Below, in pieces: positions 52,601-64,000 of a stretch of 64,000 bases of DNA; positions within the stretch are counted from its first letter, which is position 1; every line of letters begins with the position of its first letter. Made by a program: the position numbers and the translations under genes. Origin of the DNA: Cryptomeria japonica (Eukaryota; Streptophyta; Pinopsida; Cupressales; Cupressaceae); NCBI RefSeq assembly GCF_030272615.1, contig NW_026729188.1, forward strand, positions 1 through 64,000, given 5' to 3'. Below the pieces are notes generated by a model that saw only the letters and a list, made by a program, of their open reading frames with translations, was not told the DNA's origin and made no database searches.

Positions 52601-53533
52601 AACTAACTCAAATGATTAAAATAATGAAATAGAAATGAGAAGGTAGAGAAGAGATAATACCTTCGTGAGGCTGAATAACCCCGAATAAAACCTACAATCA
52701 GGAAGAGATGAAATGTTGGGGCCCCTTAAGAGATCACAATGAATGGTTGAGCCCCTACTTTAGTTTCTCAACCTCCAAAGGAAGAGATGAAGATTAAAAA
52801 AGATGTGTCGTTTTATCCTCTGTGTTTCTAGGAGGTCGAATAATTCATAAAATCCCTAAATTCCACTCCCATGTCCACGGGGAGTCACAAACTAGTGTGT
52901 ATATGTGTGGTCGAAAAGTTAGTGAAATCCCAAGGTGTCGAGTACAAGATAGGATTTAACGCTGATGGATAAAATTACATGAGAAGAATGAGAACTAATC
53001 TGTAAAACTAACAAGACCAAATTCACCTCAACTCTTTGGAGAAGCCAAGGCGACCAAGTAGGTTGTAGAGCGTTGCAACAACCTTCAAGAGAGTGTTATA
53101 AACGATAGCATATTCGCAAGAAGATTAAAATGCTCAAGATTGTTGCAGTGTGATTTTGATATGAAACATTTAGGGGATGACAAATATATCTTTGACATGG
53201 AAATCAATATAGATTGAGTTCAAGATTAATTTTTCTTAGTTATGGTATGCATGTGGAGGCTATTTTGTAGTGGTTATATGTGCATGAGTGCAATTTGGTG
53301 ATTATTCCTTTTCCTGTCGATCATAAGTAGTCTTTGAATCAATGTCCTAGGTTAGATAATGATTTTCATATATTTAATATTTACCTCTCTAACATTTTTG
53401 TAATGACATACATTGGAAAATGGACACCCATGGGATCTTGGTAGGAATTATTTAGTTATTATTATTTTTTTTATTGGTAAATTATTTGGTTATTATTATT
53501 CTCTAGGATACTTTAGATATTGTTAAGACCATA

Positions 53534-53786
53534 CCTTTTTTTTATAAAAACAAGTCAGGAATACATAAACGTTGGCATGTTTTCCTTTGTATAGCATATT
53601 ACAACGATTTGAGTAAGCATACACCTAAACCACAAGTCGCCTTCGGCTAAGCAGCCACGTACACTGGGATCCAGTCCATAAGGGATTGAACCTGTTGCGA
53701 AGGCGGCTCCGGGGATTTCAACCTTGGTGCATGGATTCTATATCACACACCATCGTCCTCACCAATTGAGCTACAACCCTTTGGCA
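53534..53786 (-). mobile_element. tRNA-derived SINE with both promoter boxes, unit 6
   Basis: Same fuller form as in units 4 and 5. Target duplications at 53523-53533 and 53787-53797. Confidence 0.8.
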
Positions 53787-54314
53787 TTAAAACCATATTG
53801 AATAGGGTAGGTTACATAAATGTGAATGTCGATGCTGGGAGTTATAGCCATTGTTTGTCATAAGATAAATTGGCATTTTTCTTATGAATCGTTTGGGAGA
53901 TATATTTGTGAGAGTGGAGCATCTTGTCACAATGGTGGGTGGCTCAGTCGCTTCCATCTTGATGATGGTGTGATGGTATTAAAGAGTGGTGACTATTGGG
54001 GTTATCTGTTCAGATTACGGGAATTGTTTGTCATCTTTTAAATGATTTAGATTAACTTCCACCTCCTGAAGATAGCATAGAGATTTAAGGCCTTCCCTTT
54101 CAAGTATACATAAAAGAAAAGAAATCTAATCTTAGATAAAAGGAGAATTATTATTGTCAGCTAAATTAATCGGCTGTCCAGAACATAAGGCTCCTGTGTT
54201 ATCTTCCAAATAACTTAAATCGGCTTTAAAGAAAAAAGACATTGTCAATAAAAAGTTAAATATTCAAAACGTAGACTGCTTGGTCATTTTTCTAAATAAT
54301 TTAAATTCACTTAC

Positions 54315-54438
54315 CACTTCGTGAGCCAGATCCAGATGTTCGTGATTGAGACCTAGGAACGAAGGCAAAGGCACGGCCAGTACCATAGCCATCTCACTAG
54401 CCAGCATCTCCTGAGCCCACACAAGTTCCGGTTCCAGG
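54315..54438 (-). pseudogene. Decayed glycine-rich exon fragment, unit 6
   Basis: Same as in unit 3. Confidence 0.33.
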
Positions 54439-54705
54439 GCCAGCAGCGACTTCGTTGCTTACCCAGTTTCTGTTGATCCGATTGGTTAATCAGTCCTATC
54501 ACCCGCTGTAGTATTCAATTATTCAAAAACCTATTGTCATCTTCAAAACGAGTTAAATTGACTTTATAATTAAAAAAATACAAGCAGATCATCAAAAATC
54601 CAAGAATAAACAGTTTCTTTGGAAAAGCTAAATACTCTCCTAATCTCTGTTTCGCTCGCAGTTGTTAAGATACACGTTTAATTCATTTCACGTTTATATG
54701 CAAGA

Positions 54706-54850
54706 CTTATCCGCAGACCAGGCCGATAACGATAAGTCGTCTATCATATTCATTGAATCTGCGGCATCGCAGACCACGTAGGTCGTCTATCGTGTTCGTG
54801 TTAATTGCTTAGCTCAGTCACATTCCTTCCTGATGTGCATCTATATAAAG
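54706..54850 (+). promoter_or_regulatory. ACC oxidase core promoter, unit 6
   Basis: TATATAA at 54842-54848 with the duplicated upstream module. Confidence 0.6.
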
Positions 54851-54954
54851 AGCTGCGCGCACCACAGCATTGCATAAAAGTAGTAACCAGTAACCAGCAG
54901 CCCGTTTCTTCTACTCCTTTTCAAGAGAACTTGTAGTGCAAATTTATAAGGAAA

Positions 54955-56149
54955 ATGGGCGTTCCAGTGATTGACATGAAAAACATAGACGGAGGAGACA
55001 GAGAGGTGATCATGGCTGAAATAGCCAAGGCCTGCGAGAGTACTGGTTTCTTTCAGGTGAAAAACACAACTGATCATATTTTCTCATGTGCAAAACTTAC
55101 TAATTATAGAGAAAACAGAGTTGAAGTGATTTCGTTTTGTGTTTGCAGCTTTTGAACCATGGCATAGAGCATGAACTCATGGACCGTGTAAAGAAAGTTT
55201 GCTCGGAGCATTACAAGCTTAACAGAGAGCAGAGCTTCAATGCCTCTTTGCCTGTAAGGTTGTTGAGCAACGCTCTTGACAGCGATAACGCTGATAAGAT
55301 CGAGAACGTTGATTGGGAAGATGTTATTCAAATACATGAGATGCAGGAGACCAATTCATGGCCTTCCCAACCCAGTGATTTCAAGTACAACAACTCAACT
55401 ATTTTGTGCACAATTCAAACGTTTCTATAAATATAGAATAGAAAAAATTAATATGAGCATGATCTATATACAAGCGTTTCTGGTTTCTGGATATCGAAAA
55501 ACAAAATACTAAGACATTATATTGCATTTTTCTCAGGGAAACTATCCAGGAGTTTCGAAACAAGATATTTTCATTGACAGAAAAGCTGTTGGAAGTAATA
55601 AGTTTGAATCTGGGGCTAGAGAAAGAGTACCTGAAAGAGGCATTTGCGGGAGGAGAGAAGCCCTTCTTCGGCACCAAAGTGAGCCATTATCCTCCTTGCC
55701 CTAGACCGGACCTCATCAAGGGCATCCGTGCACACACAGATGCAGGTGGCCTCATTCTCTTATACCAAGACGATCAAGTGTCCGGTTTGCAGGTCCTCAA
55801 TGATGGCACTTGGGTTGACGTGCAACCCATTCCATACGCAATAGTTGTTGACATTGGGGACCAGTTGGAAGCCATCACTAACGGCAAATACACCAGCGCA
55901 TGGCATCGCATTCTACCCACTAAGAATGGCAACCGTTTCTCAGTGGCATCGTTTTATAATCCCTCATATAATGCCAAGGTCTATCCCGCATCTCAACTTA
56001 CTGCTCAGACCGGTGATGAATTATCGGTTTATCCAGAGTATCCAGAGTATCTGTTTGGAGACTACATGCAGGTTTACAGCCACCAGAAATATGAAGCCAA
56101 AGAGCCACGATTCGAAGCTATGAGGATTGTGAATGTAGAATGCCAATAG
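54955..56149 (+). CDS. ACO: ACC oxidase, unit 6 copy
   Basis: Exons 54955-55056, 55149-55384 and 55537-56149. Predicted protein identical to those of units 3-5, with all catalytic residues. A private A-to-G change lies about 285 bp after the stop (near 56434), outside the coding part. Confidence 0.95.
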
Positions 56150-57725
56150 AATAGAGCTCTATTTACCTCCTCCTCTCCTATTTCTGTTTCTGTGGCTACT
56201 GTCTTCCATCCATTTTGATATTCCTCGTAATGTATTCCATCCATTTAAGGAATCTTTTCATCCATATATATGAATTTTTATCTATATATATCAAAGTGTT
56301 GTTTTATATAATTATAAAAGTGTTTCTTATAAAAAGATTCGTATATTGAGTTGTAGTTTGAACTCTTATATTTATCGATGTTTTTCTCTCACATAGAATT
56401 ATCATAGCTAAGAACTGTGTTAGAACATTAAAATGGAAAGCATTCGTAATAATAATAGAATAGTTAACTCGTATAATCGAACATAAAAGTAATATTATAG
56501 GTTTCCAATCATGATGCTTTGTTTATATATCGAAAATTGAAATACGACTCGCAAATGCAGCCTCTCAGTATATTTCAAAGTTGAATATGACTGAAGAATG
56601 CAACCTCCCGTTATGTTTTAAATGCAGATATAACTAGCACATATATTCTAAACAAGACATCATTGCCATTAAACGTAACATAACAAAATATGCAAAGATA
56701 ATTTCACACTAGACATAAGAAATTGAAATGAAACTATTAATTTCTCTACATTCTCAAAAGTTCAAGACCTTCTATTTTTCATGGCCACTTCAATACCTTC
56801 TATCATACTCGAGCACTACACTTTTAAGGGAAATATATCTCTTTCTTCCACAATTGCCCACCTACCCTTTATTTTGGGTTTATAAGTGCTTTGGAAACAA
56901 AACACAATTAATTCTCTAGTGAACAACACAAGAAACTATTCCATTACAAGCATTCTAGGATAGGAATTTTATAATCAAATACTAACTCTTCTTCTAACTT
57001 CAACAAGCATACAGTTGTCGTGAAATTTGGTCAAACAGCTGACATTGTTTGGCTGTAGGCGAGCATTATTTACACCAATTTATGAAGCACATGATGAACA
57101 ATGTCTGTACATGTCGACTCTCAAATAAAAATGTCTCCTCTTCTACTATTCAGTGGTTTGTACAATCACTACACTAACATGCAAGAACATCTACTATTAA
57201 GTAAAGATTCTAAATAAGCACGAACATATTTAGTGAGTCAAGTCTATCTTAATCATCAAAATCCATCATCCACGTATAGAGTAATACCAAAACTTAAGGG
57301 ATATATTCTCTTGATCATACCTATGGATATAATTATGCCTTAATTTCCAACTTGGATAGTTTCTATTCCTTGTGAATTCCACAACAAAAACTAATTGGTG
57401 TACGACTTGATTCTTTATCCTATCTAGTGATCCAATAATATCTTATATAATATAAAATTATTCTAAACATGCCCACGAGAGATAATAATAGATTCGAAGT
57501 TTGATCCATCGAATCCATCAGACAATCCTTGAGTTTCTAAGCACAATCACGCATGCCTATTTTCGGTAGCATCTCCCTTACCAATACCGCCATCAACCGA
57601 TTTTCCTATATAAATATTCATATCTGTGTATCATTCCACAAAGCAAAGGCGCAATAATTGATGGATTGATTACCTTGGTTGGTTCAGTGTACTTCATACA
57701 TGTCGGCACCCTATTTAGTCATGTC

Positions 57726-58439
57726 TCAATTGTGGCCTATTCTATGTAGGAGTGTATATTTTTCCCTTGTCGTCTCATTATTGATAAACCTTTCGATAGA
57801 TTTACTATTTTGCATTCTGTCATGTCCTTCATAACGCACCTCAACCTTTCTCTTCTCCAGTTGGGGGCCCCCTTCTGCTCCGCTTTGTTTTCGTTCGTTT
57901 TTCTTTTCTTTCCTTGTCTGTGTTGTTGTCTTTTTTTTGTCTTGTGTTTTGGAGTCCCGAAACTCCGAGGTCCTGAACTTCTCCTTCGGATCTTCGGACT
58001 CCCAGGCTTCCTCCGTGTCCTTGACTATTCTTTCCCTTTGTTTTCTTCGAAATTCCAGGATCTCGGAGTTCCGAGTTTGGAAGAGTTCTTCCATTTCTCG
58101 AAACCTCGGAGTACGAGGTTCTCGGGTTTCGCTGTTTGTTTGTTTAGTGTTTGCATTATTTCGGACATCTGGGTTTTCAAGGTTATGGTGGCCTCTAGCT
58201 TCCCCACACCCCGAGATCTCGAAATCCTAGGTTTTCGTCCTTCTTCGTTGCTTAGGGATTTCATGATTTCGGGATCCCAGGAACCTCAGGAACTTAGTTT
58301 CCCAAGTTCCCAGTTCCTCGAACTCTAAAGTCATGTGTTTTGTTTGTTCATTGTGCGTCTTTGGTTGTCGTGCGTGTGCTTTCGTCTTGGTGTCACCGCG
58401 TGTTGTCTCTTCAAAAGTGTATCTCAAAAAACTGATCAA
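57726..58439 (-). other. GC-richer palindrome-rich island, unit 6
   Basis: As in unit 3. The plus-strand 172-codon frame is at 57810-58328. Like units 1 and 5 it has the IVKDTEE spelling on the minus strand. Confidence 0.4.
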
Positions 58440-58646
58440 ATGCCTTTGAGTATGTCAAAATAATTATGTGTTTCTTTATTCATTTGGAGAAATTTAATTT
58501 TAATTTGGAAAAATCCAATAGCTCTCATTTCGATGTGATTGCGACAACCCAAATATCACCAAAGACCATATTTTCTCTCCCTCCCACTCCTCCCACCCAC
58601 CCCTGCAATGGCGTCTACCTATTCCTAATGTCATCTTTTTGTTAAT

Positions 58647-59720
58647 ATCATTGACTATCTTTTGAATAATGGTTGTGAGATTCCTGTTATTTTTCCATTT
58701 TTCACTATCGTTGACTATCTTGTGAACAATGGTTGTGAGATTCGTGTTGCTTGACCATGACCTTGTGGTTGTAATCGTATGTATGTAAATGTGTGATGAT
58801 GCATATAATAAAATACCTTAATGCTACATACAATGTCTAATGAATGTGAATTGTTTAAATATTACCACGGTGAAAATGATGATAACAAATGGATGTAATA
58901 ATCTCGACAATGACCTTTTACATGTAGAAAGAACCAAAAATAATTCAAAAGAACTATTGCAAATTCCATTGTGTTGTAGAGTCAAAACTTTACAATGCTA
59001 TTTAGAAAAAATGACTTGAGATAAAACTCGAGAATCAAGGCAAACATAAATATATAAAAGCGCATAAAGCTCAATCGCCTATGGTATACTACATGACACG
59101 ACCTATTTTACTATTAGAATACCTTCAAGTATTATCTATTATAAGGAGAGGAAATTTGAGTAACACCAAGATATGTCAATTAATAGATGATTCTAGAAAA
59201 ATATTTATGGATTTCGATCTGGACCATGCAAAGATAATCAAACATCCTTTGACTACCTCTAAGTTCTCTTCTCTTATCTCGTAATAACACAAAGTCCCTA
59301 ACTACAAACTCTCTATTCTAATCTCTTCCATTAAACATTTATTTAAAATGTTCTTAATATTTTTAATCCTGTCTACCGCTATTTTCTTTATCTCTTCTTT
59401 CCTAGTCAAAGATGTGATCCCTTTTCCCTAATGATTATTCAAATTACTAATCTTTGATGACAGTTGCTATTCGTATTCCAACAAATTTCAATGGTATGTG
59501 AAGCTTACTACCGATCTCATAAGCAATTTTAATTTGAAAAACTGTGATCTCTTTCTATTGTGATTGTGTCTACCCCAAGAACATCAAATATCCTCTTTTT
59601 TTTTTTCTATTTTTTGTTATTATCATTTACTATCTTGAGCATAATGGTTGTGAGATTTTTGTTTCTTGATCATTACCCTGTGGGTGTAAGCCAATGAATT
59701 TAAATATGCAAGGCTACATA
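58647..59720. repeat. 0.9-kb degenerate repeat, reduced, unit 6
   Basis: Same structure as in unit 3; deletion join at 58688/58689. Confidence 0.8.
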
Positions 59721-61166
59721 TAATAATACAAAACGTAGATATGTTTGAAGCAGAATTGTTTTTATAATTATCAATTAATATTGTCTAAGTAACCTTGAAA
59801 ATTATCAGTATCATTTCATCAATGAAATTGCAAAACACTTTAGATGTAGGGTATTTTATGTTCAACCACTTTAACACTCATACTTAAGTAATTAGTATCA
59901 ATCAAAATATGAGTGTGGATAGTATTTGATTGTGGTTTAATTGTAACTATTGTATTTTGGTTCCATTGTTAGAATGCCTCGTCAATTACAAGAAACCTAG
60001 AGGGATAGAAAATGGCATTGGGTATATTACTAGTTTTTTGACATATTTTGCATCATGATTTTATTCTAATAAAATTCTATTGTTGTTCTCTATTCGCACA
60101 ATCCAACAAGATTTCATCAATCGCTTGCTTGTACCCTACAATTCACTAGATAACACTTTTTTGTTGATTTTAGCCTATAGTTCTTCTCTCTTTAGCATAG
60201 ATGTTGAAGACATTCTTTGTGGGTAAGGAAATTTACAATGGCAAAGCCAACACATATAACACCAAATCACACTGTCGTTGTAGAAATAAAAAGATATTAA
60301 TCTATCTAGGATTCTTTAGCATGTTAATACATTTATGCACGTTAGTCTTTTGAAACCATATATTTCACGTATAACCACCAATGGGAACGTAACTTCCAAA
60401 ATAACCTACTAACCAATTTTTAATTATTTATTGAAAAATCATACTAAAAAATAATTTGTAATATAATAATAGAAAATTATCCCCTATTAGATTTATCCCA
60501 GTAAGTTTTGTGCATTGTAAGAGTTTAACACAACCCTTATCGATACTTTGATGAATCACCTTCACGAATAATCCTCACTGACACAGGAAACACGAGACTA
60601 ACTCCATGAACGGATCTCCTAATTATAGAAACCACAAACCTCTACACAACATGAAACGGCGTAGCTTTTCCCAAACCTACTTGTATAATTAGAGAGAAAC
60701 ATTCCTCTGACATTCTAGACCTATCAAATCCCTCTACGGTGTTGCATATGACATAACAATTCTCCTTTGAGACTCCACATATCCTTCGAGTGTTTTGAAT
60801 CCTTCCTCTATGGTTTAAATGAAGATCAACCAAATGCTGCTCTTTTGTACTAAACAGCAGCAATCAAATGTTGATACATCAAGTGTACTCATATGAAAAT
60901 CCAATCCCCATCTTTTCTTAAGGGGCAAAAATGGAGAAGAATGCTTCTCATGCCATGAATCACCCCTGAGCAAGAAGCTAGCTCGATATAATATATTTCC
61001 TCCTATATCCATTTCCTCCGACCTCCTATGTGATCCTATTACACTATCCATTTGATATCTCACTAGAATCTCAAACAATACAACCATCTGAATTTGGAAT
61101 CTTTGTCAAGTGTAACATAGATGACTTGAACATTTGATTAATGTTGTAACGACACAAAACTAAATT

Positions 61167-61595
61167 ATGATGGCATCCCTTTCTTCTTTTAAACAATCAT
61201 CCTCAGGTTGGTGGCAGAATTCCCTTCGTCTTCAACTCACTACTTTTCGTAACGATGTTTATGTCAATTATTCTGATGTTGTTTCTAAGGATACGCAACC
61301 AATTATTCCTAGCTAGTAATCTTCTCCTATCTTGGTTGTTGTGGGTGTGTATTTGGGGTCGCTTTCTTCTTTGTCTACTACTTCCCAATTGCCCTTGGGA
61401 AATGCTACATCTAATTTCCTTCTATTCCGATTATATCTGCTCCTCTTCATTCCAATATAGAATTACTTTCTTATGTGCCTTTTCAGGGACTCTCTCCCTC
61501 CTCTTTCCCTTTTGGTTTTAAATTTTGACGGTGACCCATCTTGGACAATTGTACATAGCAGGAAAAAGGGTTCCCTTATTCAACAAAATATATAC
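61167..61595 (+). mobile_element. Possible decayed LINE ORF1 fragment, unit 6
   Basis: Counterpart of the earlier pieces; broken. Confidence 0.2.
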
Positions 61596-61687
61596 CCTTA
61601 TTTAACCACGAGAAAATATTTAATTATGAAATTTAACTCCAAAATAATCTTTTCAAATACTCCCCTTTAATAAATTCTAAAACTCCT

Positions 61688-61691
<4 letters not shown>

Positions 61692-61717
<26 letters not shown>
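61692..61717. repeat. (TG)13 microsatellite, unit 6
   Basis: Thirteen TG repeats. Confidence 0.95.
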
Positions 61718-61718
<1 letters not shown>

Positions 61719-64000
61719 TCTTTACACATCTATATTGGTGTATCTTTTATAATGCATAAAAATCAGAGTTCAAACCATACACATTTGTCGTCTTATAAAT
61801 ATGTGCCATAACTCCAACTGACAATTAAATATTCAAACAATTCATTTTTCAATAAAAAAAGACATTCTGCTCGTACCTTAATCAGTTTATGTATTTGGTA
61901 TAAACTTCTGCACTTCACTAGTGTTTAAAATAGAGAGATTAAAGACTAGTGCATTGACTTATTCCATGCCTAAATTTCCTTGTTATACATCAATAATTTC
62001 AGGTCTAAAATATCGATCTTTGGCTTCCACATAGGACCAACACATTATTTATAGTGTCTCCTGTCATTACTTCTCTGAGAAAGTGGATTACCTTATACTT
62101 TATATTCAAATCGCCTTGGACTTCTTATATCTCCGTCATCAATTAATTCACTATCTTTCTTGCAGATTTTATAATTAAATCAACAGTGGTCTTCCAAATC
62201 TATCATGCGGCCAACAACCACCAATTCTCCACCAGTCTAAGCTAACCACATGCCGCACATTCCTCCTTCTCTATATCTATTTATTGTAATATCCATGCTA
62301 TTTCTTCTTCTCCACACGCCTAGGGAGATAAATTCAAAATTTTCTTCTTTGATCATGTACCACGCCTATTCACAAATTTTACACAAGGACCTAATTCACT
62401 TCAACATTAAACTTCCATTTCCACTGCAAATATTTATATACCATAATTTAGCTACAACTCACTCATAGGATCAAAACCATTGCATGCTCTAATACCAAGT
62501 TAATAATGTTGGAGACAACACAAATAATACCAGATCACAAATTGTTTTTAGAAATAAAAGATATTAATTTATTTTGAATTTTTAAGGATAACTAGTAATG
62601 TGTTGTTCCACATTAGGCTTTTTAAAGGCTTGTATTTCTCATATATAAGCACCTACCAGATCGTAACTTCGCAACTAACCCGCTAACTTGCAATTATTTA
62701 TTTATTCTAAAACCTTACTAAAAAATAACTATTCATTAAGTACTCTAGCAGAAGTAAGCAATATTTAAGAATCATTTTCTTAAGTCCAACAGAGACTACA
62801 AGTGCGAAATTTGTAGTTTCACTTAAATCATCTTCACTCTTATTTTTTACTATGAGTTTGCACAATCCTTTCCCTCCTACCAAGTTTGTAGGTTTAATAT
62901 CAATGTTAAATAATCTTGTACTTTGACGATCAATGTACTCCTTTCATTGAACCTAATCTCCTATTTAGTAAGAATAATTTTCACTATTCCATCAAGAGCA
63001 TACACAATTAAATATAATTTTAATATTTAAAATTGAGACTGATTAATCACCTTTACAGGAAAAAAGGTGTGTTTTCAACCAAATATACTATTTATAATGG
63101 CTTTTTGAAGAAGTTCTCTTGAATCTATTCCCCCATCATTTTTCTAAAGAATTATGATCGGCATGATGTGGTCAGATGCGTGGTGCTTTAAAACAATAAA
63201 TTTGAATACCATGATGGACTAAAATAGGGGTATTGGCCATGTTACTTTTAAGGCCGTCAAATTCTTTTTTACATGGATAGATCTACTTGAATATGTCATA
63301 TCCCTTTTAAAACCTGTTTATAATTTTTAGGTCATTCTTTAACTTCATAAAACTTCAAAGGGTGAATTAATTATAGTATCATCAAAAAGGTGACAAGATT
63401 ATTATAGGGAGATTTTCGTTACAAGAGCATCATCAAAAAGAGCTATTAAGAAATTATAGTAGCTACCTACAAAAATCACTATGAAACCCTCCATTTCAAG
63501 CACCCAATAAATAGGAGAGTCTGTGTATAAAACCATAAAATTATAGATGGGAAACCATGAGATAAACCACCCAAAGTGTGATGCCCAAAATCCAAAGCCA
63601 AAATTCCAATATGATTTAAGAGGCTATAAATATCATATTCCTTCCACCTATAATAAGCTCATCATGATCTACTCCCCCACATGGGTGCTTCACTGTCTCC
63701 AATCAAAAATAATTGATTATGCGCTAGAAGCAATCATAAGCTGGTCAAGCGTAACTCACTCTTACAAGGCTATTGTGCATATTAGATGAATTTACATTTC
63801 TATTTTGGGAAGCCCGTATTCTAGAGGTCGTAACTTCTGATACAAAAATTTGATTGAGATATTCTTTTTAAAATGATAGAGCTTTGAGGGATATGTGTCT
63901 CGTTCATAAGAGAGCTAAGGAAAAGCCATCTAGAATTATTTTTAAGTCAAAATATTAAATCTATTGACCAAAATTGAGATTCTATGTTCTCTAACTCAAT

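Larger units (their letters stand above)
60239..62791 (-). mobile_element. Old broken LTR element (Copia-like), unit 6
   Basis: LTR-like ends at 60239-60530 and 62507-62791; primer-binding-site match at 62486-62497. Confidence 0.6.
1..64000. repeat. Tandem array of ~12.1-kb units carrying ACC oxidase
   Basis: The whole window is one head-to-tail repeat. The opening bases (attgaacatcaa) recur at 12888, 15896, 27975, 40071 and 52167. Equivalent gene positions are spaced 15896, 12098, 12096 and 12096 bp apart. The first spacing is longer because it holds a 12,887-bp unit plus a 3,008-bp deleted unit. All units face the same way. Neither end of the array is in view, so the true unit boundary and total copy number are unknown; base 1 is used as an arbitrary register. 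Single-base differences private to units or pairs of units suggest real copies, but an assembly error among units 4-6 cannot be excluded from sequence alone. Confidence 0.97.
52167..64000 (+). repeat. Array unit 6 (cut by window end)
   Basis: 11,834 bp of a unit that should run to about 64262. A private change (aaaatgg for aaaatag near 56432) and the unit-1-like ttcttttttaca spelling near 63262 separate it from units 4 and 5. No gene or recognisable element is seen at 52167-53522, 53798-54314, 56150-57720, 59721-60238 and 62792-64000. Confidence 0.95.

Noticed and set aside
1-64000. CRISPR array, bacterial operon or phage-like system
   Set aside because: The repeats are 12 kb long with spliced plant genes. 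There are no short regular repeats with spacers and no prokaryotic gene organisation.

Overview
The window is nuclear DNA of a seed plant: AT-rich, with spliced GT-AG genes, a tRNA-derived SINE, the remains of an LTR retroelement and no bacterial-style gene packing. The one recognisable gene is a 1-aminocyclopropane-1-carboxylate (ACC) oxidase, the last enzyme of ethylene synthesis. Its sequence (for example the ENVDWEDV, KVSHYPPCP and SFYNPSY stretches) resembles gymnosperm ACC oxidases as I remember them, so a conifer or other gymnosperm is my best guess. The species cannot be fixed from this window.

The whole window is a head-to-tail tandem array of one unit of about 12.1-12.9 kb. Taking base 1 as the register, the units are: unit 1 (1-12887), unit 2 (12888-15895, internally deleted and without the gene), unit 3 (15896-27974), unit 4 (27975-40070), unit 5 (40071-52166) and unit 6 (52167 to the window end, incomplete). 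Units 4, 5 and 6 repeat at exactly 12,096 bp and differ only by scattered single-base changes. Unit 1 is clearly more diverged and still has an 811-bp segment that units 3-6 lack.

Order within a full unit: about 1.35 kb with no gene; a minus-strand SINE flanked by target-site duplications; a decayed glycine-rich reading frame on the minus strand; a promoter with a duplicated motif and a TATA box; the three-exon ACC oxidase gene on the plus strand; about 1.5 kb of AT-rich sequence; a GC-richer island full of short palindromes, with overlapping open frames on both strands; a degenerate 0.9-kb tandem repeat; a pair of related LTR-like sequences in minus orientation with a primer-binding-site match (a broken, old, probably Copia-type element) enclosing a (TG)n tract and a decayed possible LINE ORF1 piece; then about 1.5 kb with nothing recognisable.

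Five ACC oxidase genes lie in the window. Units 3-6 encode the same 316-residue protein. Unit 1 differs at three residues, one next to the active-site lysine. I see no accessory genes and no novel multi-gene system. What stands out is the recent amplification of an ethylene-forming enzyme in a homogenising 12-kb array, with visible marks of unequal exchange, microhomology deletion and mosaic units.
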